A DNA stretch of 32,256 nt from Terramyces sp. JEL0728. Taxonomy: Eukaryota; Chytridiomycota; Chytridiomycetes; Rhizophydiales; Terramycetaceae. The position numbers were made by a program, and so were the translations under genes. The notes beneath the pieces were generated by a model. It saw only the letters and a program-made list of their open reading frames with translations. It ran no database searches and was not told the DNA's origin. Positions within the stretch are counted from its first letter, which is position 1. Every line of letters starts with the position of its first letter. Below are positions 1 through 8,986 of the stretch, in pieces. The stretch spans positions 1 through 32,256 of the forward strand of contig JADIIU010000140.1 in assembly GCA_027603945.1 (NCBI GenBank). The letters are read 5' to 3'.

Positions 1-494
1 TGTACTTGCAAATCTCCTCCTGCCCTCACTTTGTAATCTTCTCCACTCGTCTTGGCACTTGGTGGTGGAAATCTATGCCTTCTCCTATCTTCTTGATTGC
101 TATTATCGGTACTCAAATTGTTGCTGGTATTATTACTTTGATTGGTCCTGATGTATTTGAAGCTGTTCCTATTGGTGCAGGATGGACATTTGGTGTCTTG
201 GGAGTTTCCCTGCTTATGTTCATGCTGCTTGATATTGTCAAAGTATACACATTCAAATTCTGGTCATTCGAACTCACAGCCAAACTTTGGCCATCCAAAG
301 CCAGAAAAGAAAAATTGGCAAAGAAACAAGCAAGAAAGATTGTTGAAGATAGAGTCAACGCTAACTTCCATAAAGTTAGAAGAGCTGCTCGCGTCATCAA
401 TGCTATTGGTGCATTCCAGAATCCAGGTTCACAAGAAAAGCCTGTCATTGTTGTAGTTAAATCTGATAGCGAATCTACCATTCCAGTCAACTAA
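1..494 (+). CDS. P-type plasma-membrane (H+-)ATPase, C-terminal part, cut by left window edge
   Basis: Only the last ~164 codons are present; the frame is open from base 3 and runs to the TAA at 492-494. The peptide begins YLQISSCPHFVIFSTR, which matches the TM segment region of type IIIA proton ATPases (YLQ-S--DFL-LFS-R in fungi, plants and oomycetes). A W-rich loop and PSPIF follow, then two hydrophobic stretches (roughly residues 28-48 and 60-80 of the fragment) and FKFWSFELTAKLWPSK. The tail is basic and about 80 residues long. Such pumps energise the plasma membrane by ATP-driven proton export and are often autoinhibited by the C-terminal tail. The start, catalytic DKTG site and N-terminal TMs lie outside the window. 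The family call is by motif recognition; the transported ion is inferred. Confidence 0.85.
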   Translation, partial: YLQISSCPHFVIFSTRLGTWWWKSMPSPIFLIAIIGTQIVAGIITLIGPDVFEAVPIGAGWTFGVLGVSLLMFMLLDIVKVYTFKFWSFELTAKLWPSKARKEKLAKKQARKIVEDRVNANFHKVRRAARVINAIGAFQNPGSQEKPVIVVVKSDSESTIPVN

Positions 495-563
495 AGTTTA
501 TGTAATAAAAACTTAATTTTACTAGTATCGCAGGTTGGATCCGCCTTGCAAATCCTATCTTTA

Positions 564-1220
564 TTATAAATTATTCCACCAGTGCATGATTCTATCTTTA
601 ACTCCGCTTAAAGATAAGGCAGGCCTGACATCCAAATAAAACGAAACTGGTTTTCCATCAATGGGTTTACCAGAGTAAAAATCAATTACATAAGTAACAT
701 TCTGGCCGCATCTGTCGACAGTCCAATCGTGTCTATCAAATGGAAGCATATATCCAAACAGTTGTTTCAATCTTGCTTTTGGTGTAATATCCTTTGCTCT
801 CCCTTCAAACTTTAACAATTTAGGATTCCCGCAAGTGTCTTTATACATTTGCTCCCTAAATCAAATCCAGCGTACCATTTCATAATTTCCCGCCAGCACC
901 TTTCGTTTACTGCATTATGGATAGGAATGATCGAGTCCATATCGTCTTCTCTAGGATTATGGTTCTTTCTCTTCATTGCATTGTAAAACATTTGTTCAGA
1001 AGGATAGACCCAATTCGTTCTAAATTAGTTATATTTACCCTTCGTATTTTCCTCCCATTGGAATTGAAGAAACTTCCCGCTCTGTTGAAAGCGGTTTCTG
1101 TTGGTCTGGTGCTGGTTTTTGGTTCGGTTGCTCCATATTATTGAGTGTGTTAAAAATAGAATCGGATGAATGCGGGACTGGGCATGCTGAATCCTGTCTA
1201 TTTGGGAGAGGACAAGACAT
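564..1220 (-). CDS. HCCS/CYC3: Holocytochrome c synthase (cytochrome c haem lyase)
   Basis: Three exons, complement(564..855, 876..1019, 1039..1220), separated by 20- and 19-nt GT-AG introns, give 205 residues. The enzyme sits in the mitochondrial intermembrane space and attaches haem to the CXXCH site of apocytochrome c. Visible family features are two N-terminal CP haem-regulatory motifs ([17 protein letters not shown]), [44 protein letters not shown] (whose His is the haem ligand in the human enzyme), and [13 protein letters not shown] followed by DVRPAL near the C-terminus. The ATG at 1220 puts the CP motif at the N-terminus; an in-frame ATG at 1292 would add 24 residues. The 3' ends of this gene and the ATPase converge, 69 bp apart. 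Presence implies a functional cytochrome c and hence a respiring mitochondrion. The family call is secure. Confidence 0.93.
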
Positions 1221-1367
1221 TTCAACTTTTTTTTCTGGAATCGAGATGTTGGCTAGACACAAGTTGGGATGGATCACACATTGATGATTCATACTGTTTA
1301 GCAAATCAAAGGATATGGGATTTTATAATTTTATTAAAAAAATCAATAAGACAAGGAAATAAGACTA

Positions 1368-3182
1368 TCAAGCGGTTAATACTGGCGCTTCAGTCTGGTA
1401 GATGTTGGCTGTGTTTTCATTATCAGTAGGAGCTGCAGGCTGAGTCCAAGAATCATCAGTGGTTGGAGCTCCTGGTGTTTGAACTGGCCCAGATGTAGCA
1501 GCAGGATTCCAGTTGGAGGCACCGGAGGTTGAAGGGGCTGTCCAATTGTAACTGCTTCCTGAAGTAGTGACTGAAGGAATAGCTTCTGACGTTGACTGGC
1601 CCTGTGAGGCAGTTTGGCTTGCAGCCGAGGTTGATTGCAAGGCAGTTGCTCCAGTGGCTGCTGCACTAGTTGTAGCTTGTCCTGCCCCAGTGACTTCTGG
1701 AGTACTGTATGCTGAAGTTTGTGTTACAGATGAATTGCTTTGGCTTGCAGTGCCTGTATTTCCAGGAGACGAAGCACTAATTGGGATTGGGTGAATCCTG
1801 CGAGTAGTGGTAGTTACAGCACTAGTGGATGATGAATTTGAAGAACCTGTGCTGGCTGAGGCAGTTGCAGAAATAGTACCGGTTGCTTCCTGAGTGCCAC
1901 TAGTTGTAGATGATGAATTTGAAGAGCCTGTGCTGGCTGAGGCAGTTGCAGAGACACTACCGGTTGCTTCTGGAGTAGAGTAACTGGAATTAGCTGTAGA
2001 TGATGATGTGCCTGTATTTTCAGGAGACAAAGCGCTAGTTGGGATTGGGTGAATCCTGCGAGTAGTGGTGGTTACAGCACTAGTAGAATTTGAGGCACTT
2101 GCGCTCGATGTCGTTGAAGAAACATTTGACGAATTTGAAGTTACTTCTGGAGTACTGTATGGCAAAGATTGGGTTACTGTTGAACTACTTTGACTTGCAG
2201 ATGCACTAGTTGTAGAATTTGCACAGGAGGACTGAGAGGCGGTTGGTGTTGCACTTGAAGAAGAGTTGTTACTTGCTTGTGTGGAAGTTGGAACCGAGGT
2301 GTTATACCAAGTATAAGCACTGTGTGTCGATGTTGGTGGTGCATACCACGTATATCCAGTTGGAGTTGCGTACCCTGAATTTCCAGATCCAGTTGTGGTA
2401 GCAGATTGACCAGATGCAGTAGTGGAGGTGCCATTCATGGATGAAGCGCTTGTATTTTCAGGAGACGAAGCGCTAGTTGGGATTGGGTGAATCCTGCGAG
2501 TAGTTGAACTTGCAGTAGCGGACGCAGCAGCACTGCTGGTAGGGATATGGTGTGGCCTGGTATGTCTAGTTTTGGTTGGTCCATTTTCCGACGCGTTTGT
2601 TGGCGAAGCTTGAGAATTAGCAAGAGTTGTAGTAGCCCCTGGTTGAGTTCCATTGTTTTCAATTGGCCATTGTGGGCTGTCGCACCAGACATCTGGGAAA
2701 GTACCGTTATAGTTGTCGTAGAAGGTTAGGACCCATTTTAGTTTTTGACAAAGTCTTGCCCAGTCATCATCGTCCCAATTCCAATCATCCCAATCATGGT
2801 GGTTTAGTTGGTAATCATTATCATCTTCTTCACAATCTTCATCGTCCATTCCGTTTGTATCAGTGCTGTTTCCAGTTGGATATGAGTGATAATGATGAAC
2901 AGTAGAGGTAACTGTTAAGCATGCACTGGCAGTTGAAGAGGCAGAAGCAGTGTTGCTAGATGCAGAAGATACACCGGTGGTTGGTGAACTGGAAAGAGAG
3001 CTAGTTTTCTTGTGGCACTTTCTTATGGAAGTAGTTGTAGAAGCGGCTGAGGAAGCAGTTGTAGAAGCAGCACTAGTACTGGCGTCGGTTGCCGCAGACA
3101 TGGCAGTAATGGTAGCATCTGGAGAGTAATCTAAAGCATTTGCATGCTTGAATTGGGTAAGCAGTACCAAAATATTGAACAT
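1368..3182 (-). CDS. Secreted mucin-like Ser/Thr/Ala-rich repeat protein
   Basis: A single 604-codon ORF with ATG at 3182. The N-terminus MFNILVLLTQFKHANA looks like a signal peptide with cleavage after ANA. Residues ~17-105 are Ser/Thr/Ala-rich. Residues ~110-175 form a very acidic Asp/Trp segment with a few Cys (DDEDCEEDD and WDDWNWDDDDW). The rest is a long Ser/Thr/Ala/Asn-rich stretch typical of O-glycosylated cell-wall or cyst-coat mucins. A motif RRIHPIPxSAxSPxNT occurs three times (near residues 225, 371 and 458), and a unit around ASTGSSNSSST is duplicated. There is no C-terminal hydrophobic GPI signal. A TATA-like TATAAAA lies 43 nt upstream (3225-3231). The role is unknown; surface or extracellular matrix is inferred from composition. 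No intron is needed. Confidence 0.75.
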   Translation of the reverse strand: MFNILVLLTQFKHANALDYSPDATITAMSAATDASTSAASTTASSAASTTTSIRKCHKKTSSLSSSPTTGVSSASSNTASASSTASACLTVTSTVHHYHSYPTGNSTDTNGMDDEDCEEDDNDYQLNHHDWDDWNWDDDDWARLCQKLKWVLTFYDNYNGTFPDVWCDSPQWPIENNGTQPGATTTLANSQASPTNASENGPTKTRHTRPHHIPTSSAAASATASSTTRRIHPIPTSASSPENTSASSMNGTSTTASGQSATTTGSGNSGYATPTGYTWYAPPTSTHSAYTWYNTSVPTSTQASNNSSSSATPTASQSSCANSTTSASASQSSSTVTQSLPYSTPEVTSNSSNVSSTTSSASASNSTSAVTTTTRRIHPIPTSALSPENTGTSSSTANSSYSTPEATGSVSATASASTGSSNSSSTTSGTQEATGTISATASASTGSSNSSSTSAVTTTTRRIHPIPISASSPGNTGTASQSNSSVTQTSAYSTPEVTGAGQATTSAAATGATALQSTSAASQTASQGQSTSEAIPSVTTSGSSYNWTAPSTSGASNWNPAATSGPVQTPGAPTTDDSWTQPAAPTDNENTANIYQTEAPVLTA

Positions 3183-3470
3183 TGGTTAAAGTTTATGTGG
3201 AAAAACACGGTCAGACAACAAACGTTTTATAGGCAAAATTTGCCTTAATTTTCCAACAGCAATCAAATAAACAAACAAATAGTAAGGCGGTTATGCATAA
3301 AATTTATGCAATTAGCTCCACATGTCCTTGAATGTTTGATTTGGTTGGAGAAATACAAATTACCACCAATGCTTATATCCGGTTTCGCACGGTTACTGCT
3401 GCATACTACTTGCAGCAGTCTACTAAATTTGGTAACTTTGAAATAATCGTCAAGGAAATAGAAATATGTA

Positions 3471-4668
3471 TTAGCAAGTGGTAAATTTGCCCATGTAGCT
3501 GCAAGCCCTTGGAATGGTATTGTTTTTTGGGACGCAGAAATAATTTTTGTACAACGCATCACATTCATAAATGGAACTATTGGCGGGAATGGCAAATGGC
3601 ACCTTCAGGTTATTTCCACCAATGTACCTAAGTCAAGTTCAACTTACAGGTTACTCAAGTTTGGGTACGGCTGAGATTGGTTAAAGGCAGTAAATTTGTT
3701 GTTATTTAATGCCAATACTATCAAACTACTAGGCAATGCGGGAATCGTGCCGTTCAGTTGGTTATAGTCGACGCGTCTACATGTTAAATTTATAGTACAG
3801 TGATTTCAGCCATTTGTATTTTGCGAATGAATACAACGGACCGGTTAATTTGTTGTGGCTCAATTTACTATGTCAGCAAGCAATTACATTGTATCCATTG
3901 ACCAGAAGACCCAGTTTGGAATGGTTCCGGATAGTTGATTATAGCTGAGCTCCATATAGCTAAGACTTGTCAAGTTTGAAAACATTGGAAGTTGCCCTGA
4001 CAATCTATTTCCGTTGAGAATTCAATGTTAATTAAAAATTACAAATATTTCAACAGCCGAAGGTTTAGATTTGGTATCGTTCCGCTCAACCCCCCACCCA
4101 GCAAAGAGTTGTATTCAACATTGATATACGTGATATTGGCAGGCCAAGCAGAAGGTAAAGCACCCGTAAAGTTGTTTTGCTCCAAATGGATATAATTCAA
4201 GTTGGTCAAGTAACTCAGCGCAGGAATTGATCCATTTAACTGGTTGAATTGCAAATCCAAAAAGTTCAGGTTGGTTAGTCCTGAAAAAGATGGAAACTTG
4301 CCCTTTAGACTATTATATCCCAAATGTCAACGTTAGTGATTTCTTACAGCTCTTTTAGGTATTGCAGTCCACCAGTGAATGTTCCAATGGACCCGTTTTT
4401 CCCGCAGAACTGCGCTGTCCAATCGCTAGTATAAGTACAGCTTTACACTGCGTAGACTCGCCCATTCAAACATGAAACTCCTTGAAAAGAGCAACAATTT
4501 GCAGTAAGTGAAGTTGGCGTGAATAATGAATTTCCTCCCATCTTTAGCCACGCGGTGTTCAAAATGGCACAATCTAGATTAGCAATACCTACCATTGGTT
4601 AATGTAGATGCTCGTTTCTCAATTGCAGTTCCGCCAGAGAAGGTAAGCAATAAAGGCAGTAATAACAT
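3471..4668 (-). CDS. Secreted leucine-rich-repeat protein (copy B), seven tiny introns, two ending in TG
   Basis: Exons, complement: 3471..3627, 3648..3776, 3799..3867, 3888..4022, 4043..4327, 4348..4425, 4447..4573, 4593..4668; introns are 19-22 nt. The joined CDS is 1056 nt (351 aa), exactly the length of copy A just upstream. The protein has a signal peptide (MLLLPLLLTFSGGTA), a Kex2-like EKR at residues 17-19, and an LRR-N-terminal cap with CCSFQGVSC. Plant-like 23-24-residue LRRs of the type LxxLxLxxNxLxGxIP follow, then a Cys-containing C-cap ending CSYMGKFTTC. Introns 4347-4328 and 4042-4023 end in TTG rather than AG; splicing there restores perfect repeats. The next AG is 18 nt downstream in both cases and would delete six LRR residues in frame. 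All introns but the first are phase 2 at the start of a repeat. Secreted LRR proteins typically bind ligands or surfaces; the specific role is unknown. Confidence 0.8.
4023..4042 (-). other. Putative 20-nt GT-TG intron (LRR copy B, intron 4)
   Basis: The sequence is gtaatttttaattaacattg. It occupies the same phase-2 position as copy A's canonical 19-nt intron (5267-5249, ending cgcag). Removal gives YLILNGNRLSG, aligned with copy A's YLILDGNRLSG. A canonical AG occurs only 18 nt downstream and would remove six residues of the repeat. Confidence 0.62.
4328..4347 (-). other. Putative 20-nt GT-TG intron (LRR copy B, intron 3)
   Basis: The sequence is gtaagaaatcactaacgttg, with a normal donor and ctaac branch-like motif but TTG where TAG is expected. 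Removing it joins gag-ct to a-cat-ttg and yields the repeat start LKELHLGYNSL. Copy A has no intron here. The nearest canonical acceptor is 18 nt further on. Confidence 0.6.
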
Positions 4669-4716
4669 TTCGTGAAATTTTAACGCGTTCAACGAAAACA
4701 AAAAATAATTCTTAAA

Positions 4717-5873
4717 TCAACAAGTTGAATAAGAGCCTTCGTAACTACATGCTCTTGGGATTGAACTGCCTTTTGGAACACAAAAGGAATTCTTGAACAA
4801 AGCATCGCAGTCGCTCATGGTATTTGTTGCTGGTAGAGTCAGTGGCCCTTTTAAATTGTTGTTTCCAATATACAAATTAGCTAATTTGGGAGAAAGATGA
4901 GTTTGGTCAAACCCAGTAAACTTGTTGTTATTCAAAGCCCTGTTTTAGGAAATGGCTTACAGCGCAATCAGGGAAGAAGGCAAGGTTGGAATAACCCCTG
5001 ATAATTGATTGTTATTTACTCGTAGTGATTTCAACCACTTGAACATCTGGAATGGCGGCAATTGGCCGGTTAATTTGTTATGGCTCAGCTTGCTAAATTA
5101 GGAGAGTTGCTACATTGTGTCCATTGACCAGAAATAGAAATCAGGAATTTTCCCAGTCAATTGGTTGTAGCTGAGGTCTAGGTAGCCGAGTTTGGGTGAA
5201 TTTACAAACATTGGAATATTTCCAGATAGCCTGTTTCCGTCCAAAATCCTGCGTTAAACAAAGCTACAAGTATTTTAAATATGGATAGCCCAGATCTGGA
5301 ATCGAACCTGTCAAACCTCCTCCCATCAAAAAGTTGTATTCCACATTAATGTATGTGATATTGACAGGCCAGGCAGATGGTAGCGAGCCAGTAAAATTGT
5401 TCAATTCTAAATGTAGATAGCTCAAGCTGGGTAAATATTTCAACGATGGTATAGGACCAGTCAACTTGTTGAACTGCAAATCCAGGTATTTCAAACTGGT
5501 CAAACCAGCCAGATTTGGGAACTTGCCTGACAGACGGTTGAAGGCCAAGTAGAGGGATTGGAGATTTTGCAAACCACCAGTAAAAACACCAATTGTCTTT
5601 CCGCTTTTGGAAAAGCGATCTGTCCAGTCCCTATTATCAGTATTATATACAATGAAGTTACTCTGGCATTAGAACATGTAACCCCGGCAAATTGGCAGCA
5701 ATTGCTTGAATGTAAAGTTGGGGTGTTGGAAGAATCTCCGCCCATATGCAACCAAGCAGTGTTGAGAATGGAGCAGTCTGGTTAATAAAGGAGATACCAT
5801 TGGCCAATGACGAAACTCTCTTTTCCAGCGATGAGCATTCATAAAGTAATGGCAGAAGCCAGACCGTTTTCAT
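4717..5873 (-). CDS. Secreted leucine-rich-repeat protein (copy A), five tiny introns
   Basis: Exons, complement: 4717..4939, 4961..5092, 5114..5248, 5268..5630, 5651..5777, 5798..5873, with canonical GT-AG introns of 19-21 nt. The product is 351 aa. It starts with a signal peptide (MKTVWLLPLLYECSS) and a dibasic EKR at residues 17-19, as in copy B. Next is a plant-type LRRNT cap (DCSILNTAWLHMGGD and CCQFAGVTC), about nine LRRs including LGYLDLSYNQLTGKIP, and a Cys C-cap ending CSYEGSYSTC. There is no TM segment, so secretion is inferred. Introns 2-5 are phase 2 and sit exactly at LRR boundaries. Compared with copy B it lacks three introns (B introns 3, 6 and 7) and has one (4960-4940) that B lacks. 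The pair is a tandem duplication 48 bp apart. The ATG at 5873 is preceded by a TATA-like cataaaaag. Confidence 0.88.
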
Positions 5874-6319
5874 TTTTACGCGCAAGTTATCTTTTTATGC
5901 GCGTAGGTAAACATAAAGCCGTTTTAGAAGATTACTGAGAATTGATTTGGGAACATTATTGCGGTTCTCCAGCCAAGCTTGCATGCAATTGGAGGGAATG
6001 GCCTGTCCAGCACAGCCAGGCGGATGAATATCTTAATCAGATTTTTGTACATTGAATAACCAGTAGCTGGCTGGCTTGCCAATTTCTGTGGCTCAGGTTC
6101 CTTGAAACCTCAACTTTCAAATCGTTCTTAATCCTGTTCAAACTTACGGGATTTCTACCGCTGCTTATTCTTTTGCAATCAGTCCTCTCGATCACTCTCT
6201 TTCCCTGCTCCTTTGTGGAAATTCATGTCAGGTTTGTGTCATTTTTTCACAGCCACTTTGTTTTTGATTCAAAAGTAGGCTGTAACTTTCCTCAATATAA
6301 AGAGAAAAAAACAGCTCCA
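5874..6319. promoter_or_regulatory. Divergent intergenic region between LRR copy A and the cyclin gene
   Basis: 446 bp between two divergently oriented starts. A TATAAAG at 6296-6302, within aatataaagag, precedes the cyclin ATG, and a weaker cataaaaag faces the LRR gene. I see no further gene, repeat or RNA in it. A TTG-started extension of the cyclin ORF through 6173 is open but lacks an ATG and is probably leader. Confidence 0.5.
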
Positions 6320-6898
6320 ATGTCAATGATTCAGAATACTCTAAACGAAAGCGAATTCATATGCTATGCAATGTACAGAATAACACAATCCAATTACAAC
6401 AAGCTACGAACGAGGCATTACAAGAAACTAGAGTTGGAACCAATATACGAAAGCATAATTTCGCCCCCAGGTTCAGAAGGCTGGTTTCCCAATTTCTGTC
6501 GCAATGTTCATATCCTCCAGTACGAAGCCAAATTTTCACTTCCAATCATTGTTGTAGCTTTAATTTACATTTCGAGAATCAAACAGGCGATACCAGGCAA
6601 CCCAGAAAGAGGAGTAATGTTTTCCTTTTTCGTTGTCGCTTTAATTCTATCGAGGAAAATGTACAATGATAACCAGCTTACTGCGAAATGGTGGGCACAA
6701 AAGACTAGATTTACAACCAAACAGCTAACTAATATGGAACGCCTGTTCCTGGAGAGACTAGGAGAGCGATTATATGTCTCTGGAGAAGAGTACCAGCAGT
6801 GGTTGAGTGCACTGCAGATTCTTAAAAGAGATCACCAACTATTGAAAAGTACCAAGCAGCAAGATAGAGCTCAAGATAGAGCAGTTCCTATTTATTAA
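6320..6898 (+). CDS. PHO80/PCL-like cyclin
   Basis: 192 codons from ATG 6320. The Pho80-type cyclin core is recognisable: an FHS-like segment (CRNVHILQYEAKFS), LPIIVVALIYISRI (the conserved A-IYIDRI helix), then VVALILSRKMYNDNQ, AKWWAQKTRFTTKQLTNMER and LFLERLGERLYVSGEEY. These cyclins bind Pho85/Cdk5-type kinases and control phosphate, glycogen or polarity programmes; the partner here is inferred. The length is short, as in PCL-type cyclins with one cyclin box. Start choice: the upstream frame is open but has no ATG, and the chosen ATG follows a TATAAAG by 17 nt, implying a very short leader. No intron is needed. Confidence 0.78.
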   Translation: MSMIQNTLNESEFICYAMYRITQSNYNKLRTRHYKKLELEPIYESIISPPGSEGWFPNFCRNVHILQYEAKFSLPIIVVALIYISRIKQAIPGNPERGVMFSFFVVALILSRKMYNDNQLTAKWWAQKTRFTTKQLTNMERLFLERLGERLYVSGEEYQQWLSALQILKRDHQLLKSTKQQDRAQDRAVPIY

Positions 6899-7012
6899 TA
6901 CATTTATTTATTCGTGAATTGCGATTCGTTTGTTATTTCGTCCGACTCACGGGTTTCTTTCACCGCTTTTCGAGCCACTTTAGTTTAAAAACAACAAGCA
7001 CAGAAATCTAAC

Positions 7013-8071
7013 ATGAAAAATATCACCGTTTTCGGAGCCGGCTTGATTGGCATGTATGTAGGGCTTCACTTGAAAGCAGAAAACAATGTCCAATTCCTTG
7101 GTAGAAGCAGTTCTTGGAAGCAACTATTGGAATCTGCCAAATCATTAACAACGTCCAAATTACAACAAAAAGACACGACTACGACCGAAAAAGTAACTGC
7201 TTTTATATCATACGAAGAGCTGGAAAAGGAGTTTCCTTCGGATATCGTTATTTTTACCTTAAAGAGACTTACAATCGATGCAGCTCTGGTATCGTTTATT
7301 GAAGCTCTAAAAGCAAGTAGAAACAAGCGCAAGATTGTCATCGTCACATTAATGAATGGTGTTGGCGCTGCAGAACAGATAAAGACAATACTCGAAAAAC
7401 ACGAAACTGGGTTTCAATTTGAATACGTTGAGGGAATGTGGTCAACGAATGTTGTGCAACAGGAAAATGGAGGAACAATTAACTGGCATCAAGGATCTTC
7501 AGGAGATTGCTATTTTGAAAACAGTAAAGGTGGAAAATATCTTTATGACTGCTTGTCTAAAACTCCAATCAATATGAAACTATCCGATGAAATGCGAAAT
7601 GTCCAGTATGGAAAGCTGCTGCTGAATCTGAACAATGCAGTCAACGCCTTGTCTGGTATTCCGCTTGCACAAGAACTAATGACTGCAGGGTACAGGCAAA
7701 TCTTTGCCAGTTGTATGCTGGAAGCACTTCAAGCTTACAATAAAGCAGGCATCAACCCGGTTGCGGCGACTCCATTGCCGCCATGGTTTCTCGCAAACAC
7801 ATTGGCAATCGCGCCAACAATGTTGCTGGAACTGGTTAGACCATTGGTTGTCAAAGTAGATGAATATGCAACTTCCTCATCGTTTGAAGACTTGAAAAAC
7901 AATAGAAAAACAGAAATCGATTATTTGCAGGGAGAAATCATTAGGATAGCAAAAGACCACGACGTTCCAGTGCCAACATGCCAATTAGTGTTTGATCAAA
8001 TAAGAAAGAGAGAACATGAAGGGTTCGGTATTATTCCATTAACCCCTGAACAGATCCTTAATAAACAATAG
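7013..8071 (+). CDS. 2-dehydropantoate 2-reductase (ketopantoate reductase)
   Basis: 352 codons, no introns. The NAD(P)-binding N-terminus is MKNITVFGAGLIGMYVG (GxGxxG). The family's conserved segments follow: VTLMNGVGAAE (catalytic-site Asn), YGKLLLNLNNAVNALSG (catalytic Lys) and KTEIDYLQGEIIRIA with PVPTC (substrate-binding Glu). The enzyme reduces ketopantoate to pantoate with NADPH in pantothenate/CoA synthesis, probably in the cytosol. The length is within the family range (300-380). It lies 114 bp downstream of the cyclin gene. Some members of this fold act on other 2-keto acids, so the substrate is inferred from the motifs. Confidence 0.9.
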   Translation: MKNITVFGAGLIGMYVGLHLKAENNVQFLGRSSSWKQLLESAKSLTTSKLQQKDTTTTEKVTAFISYEELEKEFPSDIVIFTLKRLTIDAALVSFIEALKASRNKRKIVIVTLMNGVGAAEQIKTILEKHETGFQFEYVEGMWSTNVVQQENGGTINWHQGSSGDCYFENSKGGKYLYDCLSKTPINMKLSDEMRNVQYGKLLLNLNNAVNALSGIPLAQELMTAGYRQIFASCMLEALQAYNKAGINPVAATPLPPWFLANTLAIAPTMLLELVRPLVVKVDEYATSSSFEDLKNNRKTEIDYLQGEIIRIAKDHDVPVPTCQLVFDQIRKREHEGFGIIPLTPEQILNKQ

Positions 8072-8098
8072 TTTTCACATCCATGATTTCTTTTAAAA

Positions 8099-8986
8099 AT
8101 GACATTCAACGGTTCGTTAAATTCAGTGGTACTAGGAGTAGAGATAGCAATGCTGCTTTTACTGTCAGCACATTTCACAAAATTGCTGATACACAAACAT
8201 GAAAAAACAATAATCATCTCGATGTTCATTATAATCCGAATCGTATTCCTCATTATATACCAAGAACGGGCGGTATTGGATCTTGCAGATATAATATGTA
8301 AATGGATATCAGCACTGTCGTTGTACGCTGCTATTTTTCTATGTGTGTATTTTCAAACAGATTTTCTGTACGGGATTGTGATCATTTCAAATTTTCCTCG
8401 ATCGTATATTGCAGTAATCAAAAAGATCTTGATTGCATTGGCAGCAATTACATTTATACCTCCGGTTATATGTATGTTTGTTTTTACAATCTACGGCGGT
8501 TCGCCAATTTACGATAGTTGGCAAGCGGTTGAAGGTTACGTTGCAATATCATACAACTCTGTACTGCTAACGTACGAGCTAGTACAGTGCTTTTTCCTAC
8601 TAAGAATCGTGAACGACTATGTGGAAACAAGATACATTCACCATCAATATGAAAGTGAAAGGAAAATGATCGAGTCAGCACTATCTACGCAAAACTTGAA
8701 AATGCTACGGATATCGCTAGTATTAATTATAGCAAATGACATCATTTGCTTTATCCTCTACGCTTTGGGGTACGGCTACAATAATGATTTTGGCAAGGCA
8801 GTTGAAACTATTGGATCAGTTGTGGTTTCACTGCATGTCTTTGCATTAGAATACATACTAAAGATCGTCAAGATTGTGCTTTTACCCAAAAATAGCATGT
8901 ACGGAGATCTACTAATGGAGCCATTGAAGCAGGATAAAGTGGCCGACAGTCTTGTCAATTGCGAAACTATTAACCCAGACCGTTAG
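8099..8986 (+). CDS. Orphan multi-pass (probably 7-TM) membrane protein
   Basis: 295 codons starting ATG 8099, only 27 bp after the reductase stop. About seven hydrophobic segments are visible, near residues 8-28, 38-54, 63-87, 105-130, 144-168, 203-225 and 237-262. A charged loop follows the fifth (DYVETRYIHHQYESERK), and the C-tail is short and polar. The topology resembles a small G-protein-coupled receptor without a large ectodomain, but I see no DRY or NPxxY signature and do not recognise a family. It has no sequence resemblance I can see to the receptor-like family at 20-25 kb. Confidence 0.6.
   Translation: MTFNGSLNSVVLGVEIAMLLLLSAHFTKLLIHKHEKTIIISMFIIIRIVFLIIYQERAVLDLADIICKWISALSLYAAIFLCVYFQTDFLYGIVIISNFPRSYIAVIKKILIALAAITFIPPVICMFVFTIYGGSPIYDSWQAVEGYVAISYNSVLLTYELVQCFFLLRIVNDYVETRYIHHQYESERKMIESALSTQNLKMLRISLVLIIANDIICFILYALGYGYNNDFGKAVETIGSVVVSLHVFALEYILKIVKIVLLPKNSMYGDLLMEPLKQDKVADSLVNCETINPDR

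Noticed and set aside
3471..5873. LRR region as two decayed pseudogenes full of stops
   Set aside because: All stops fall inside 19-22-nt introns; both genes join to exactly 351 codons with intact repeats and termini.
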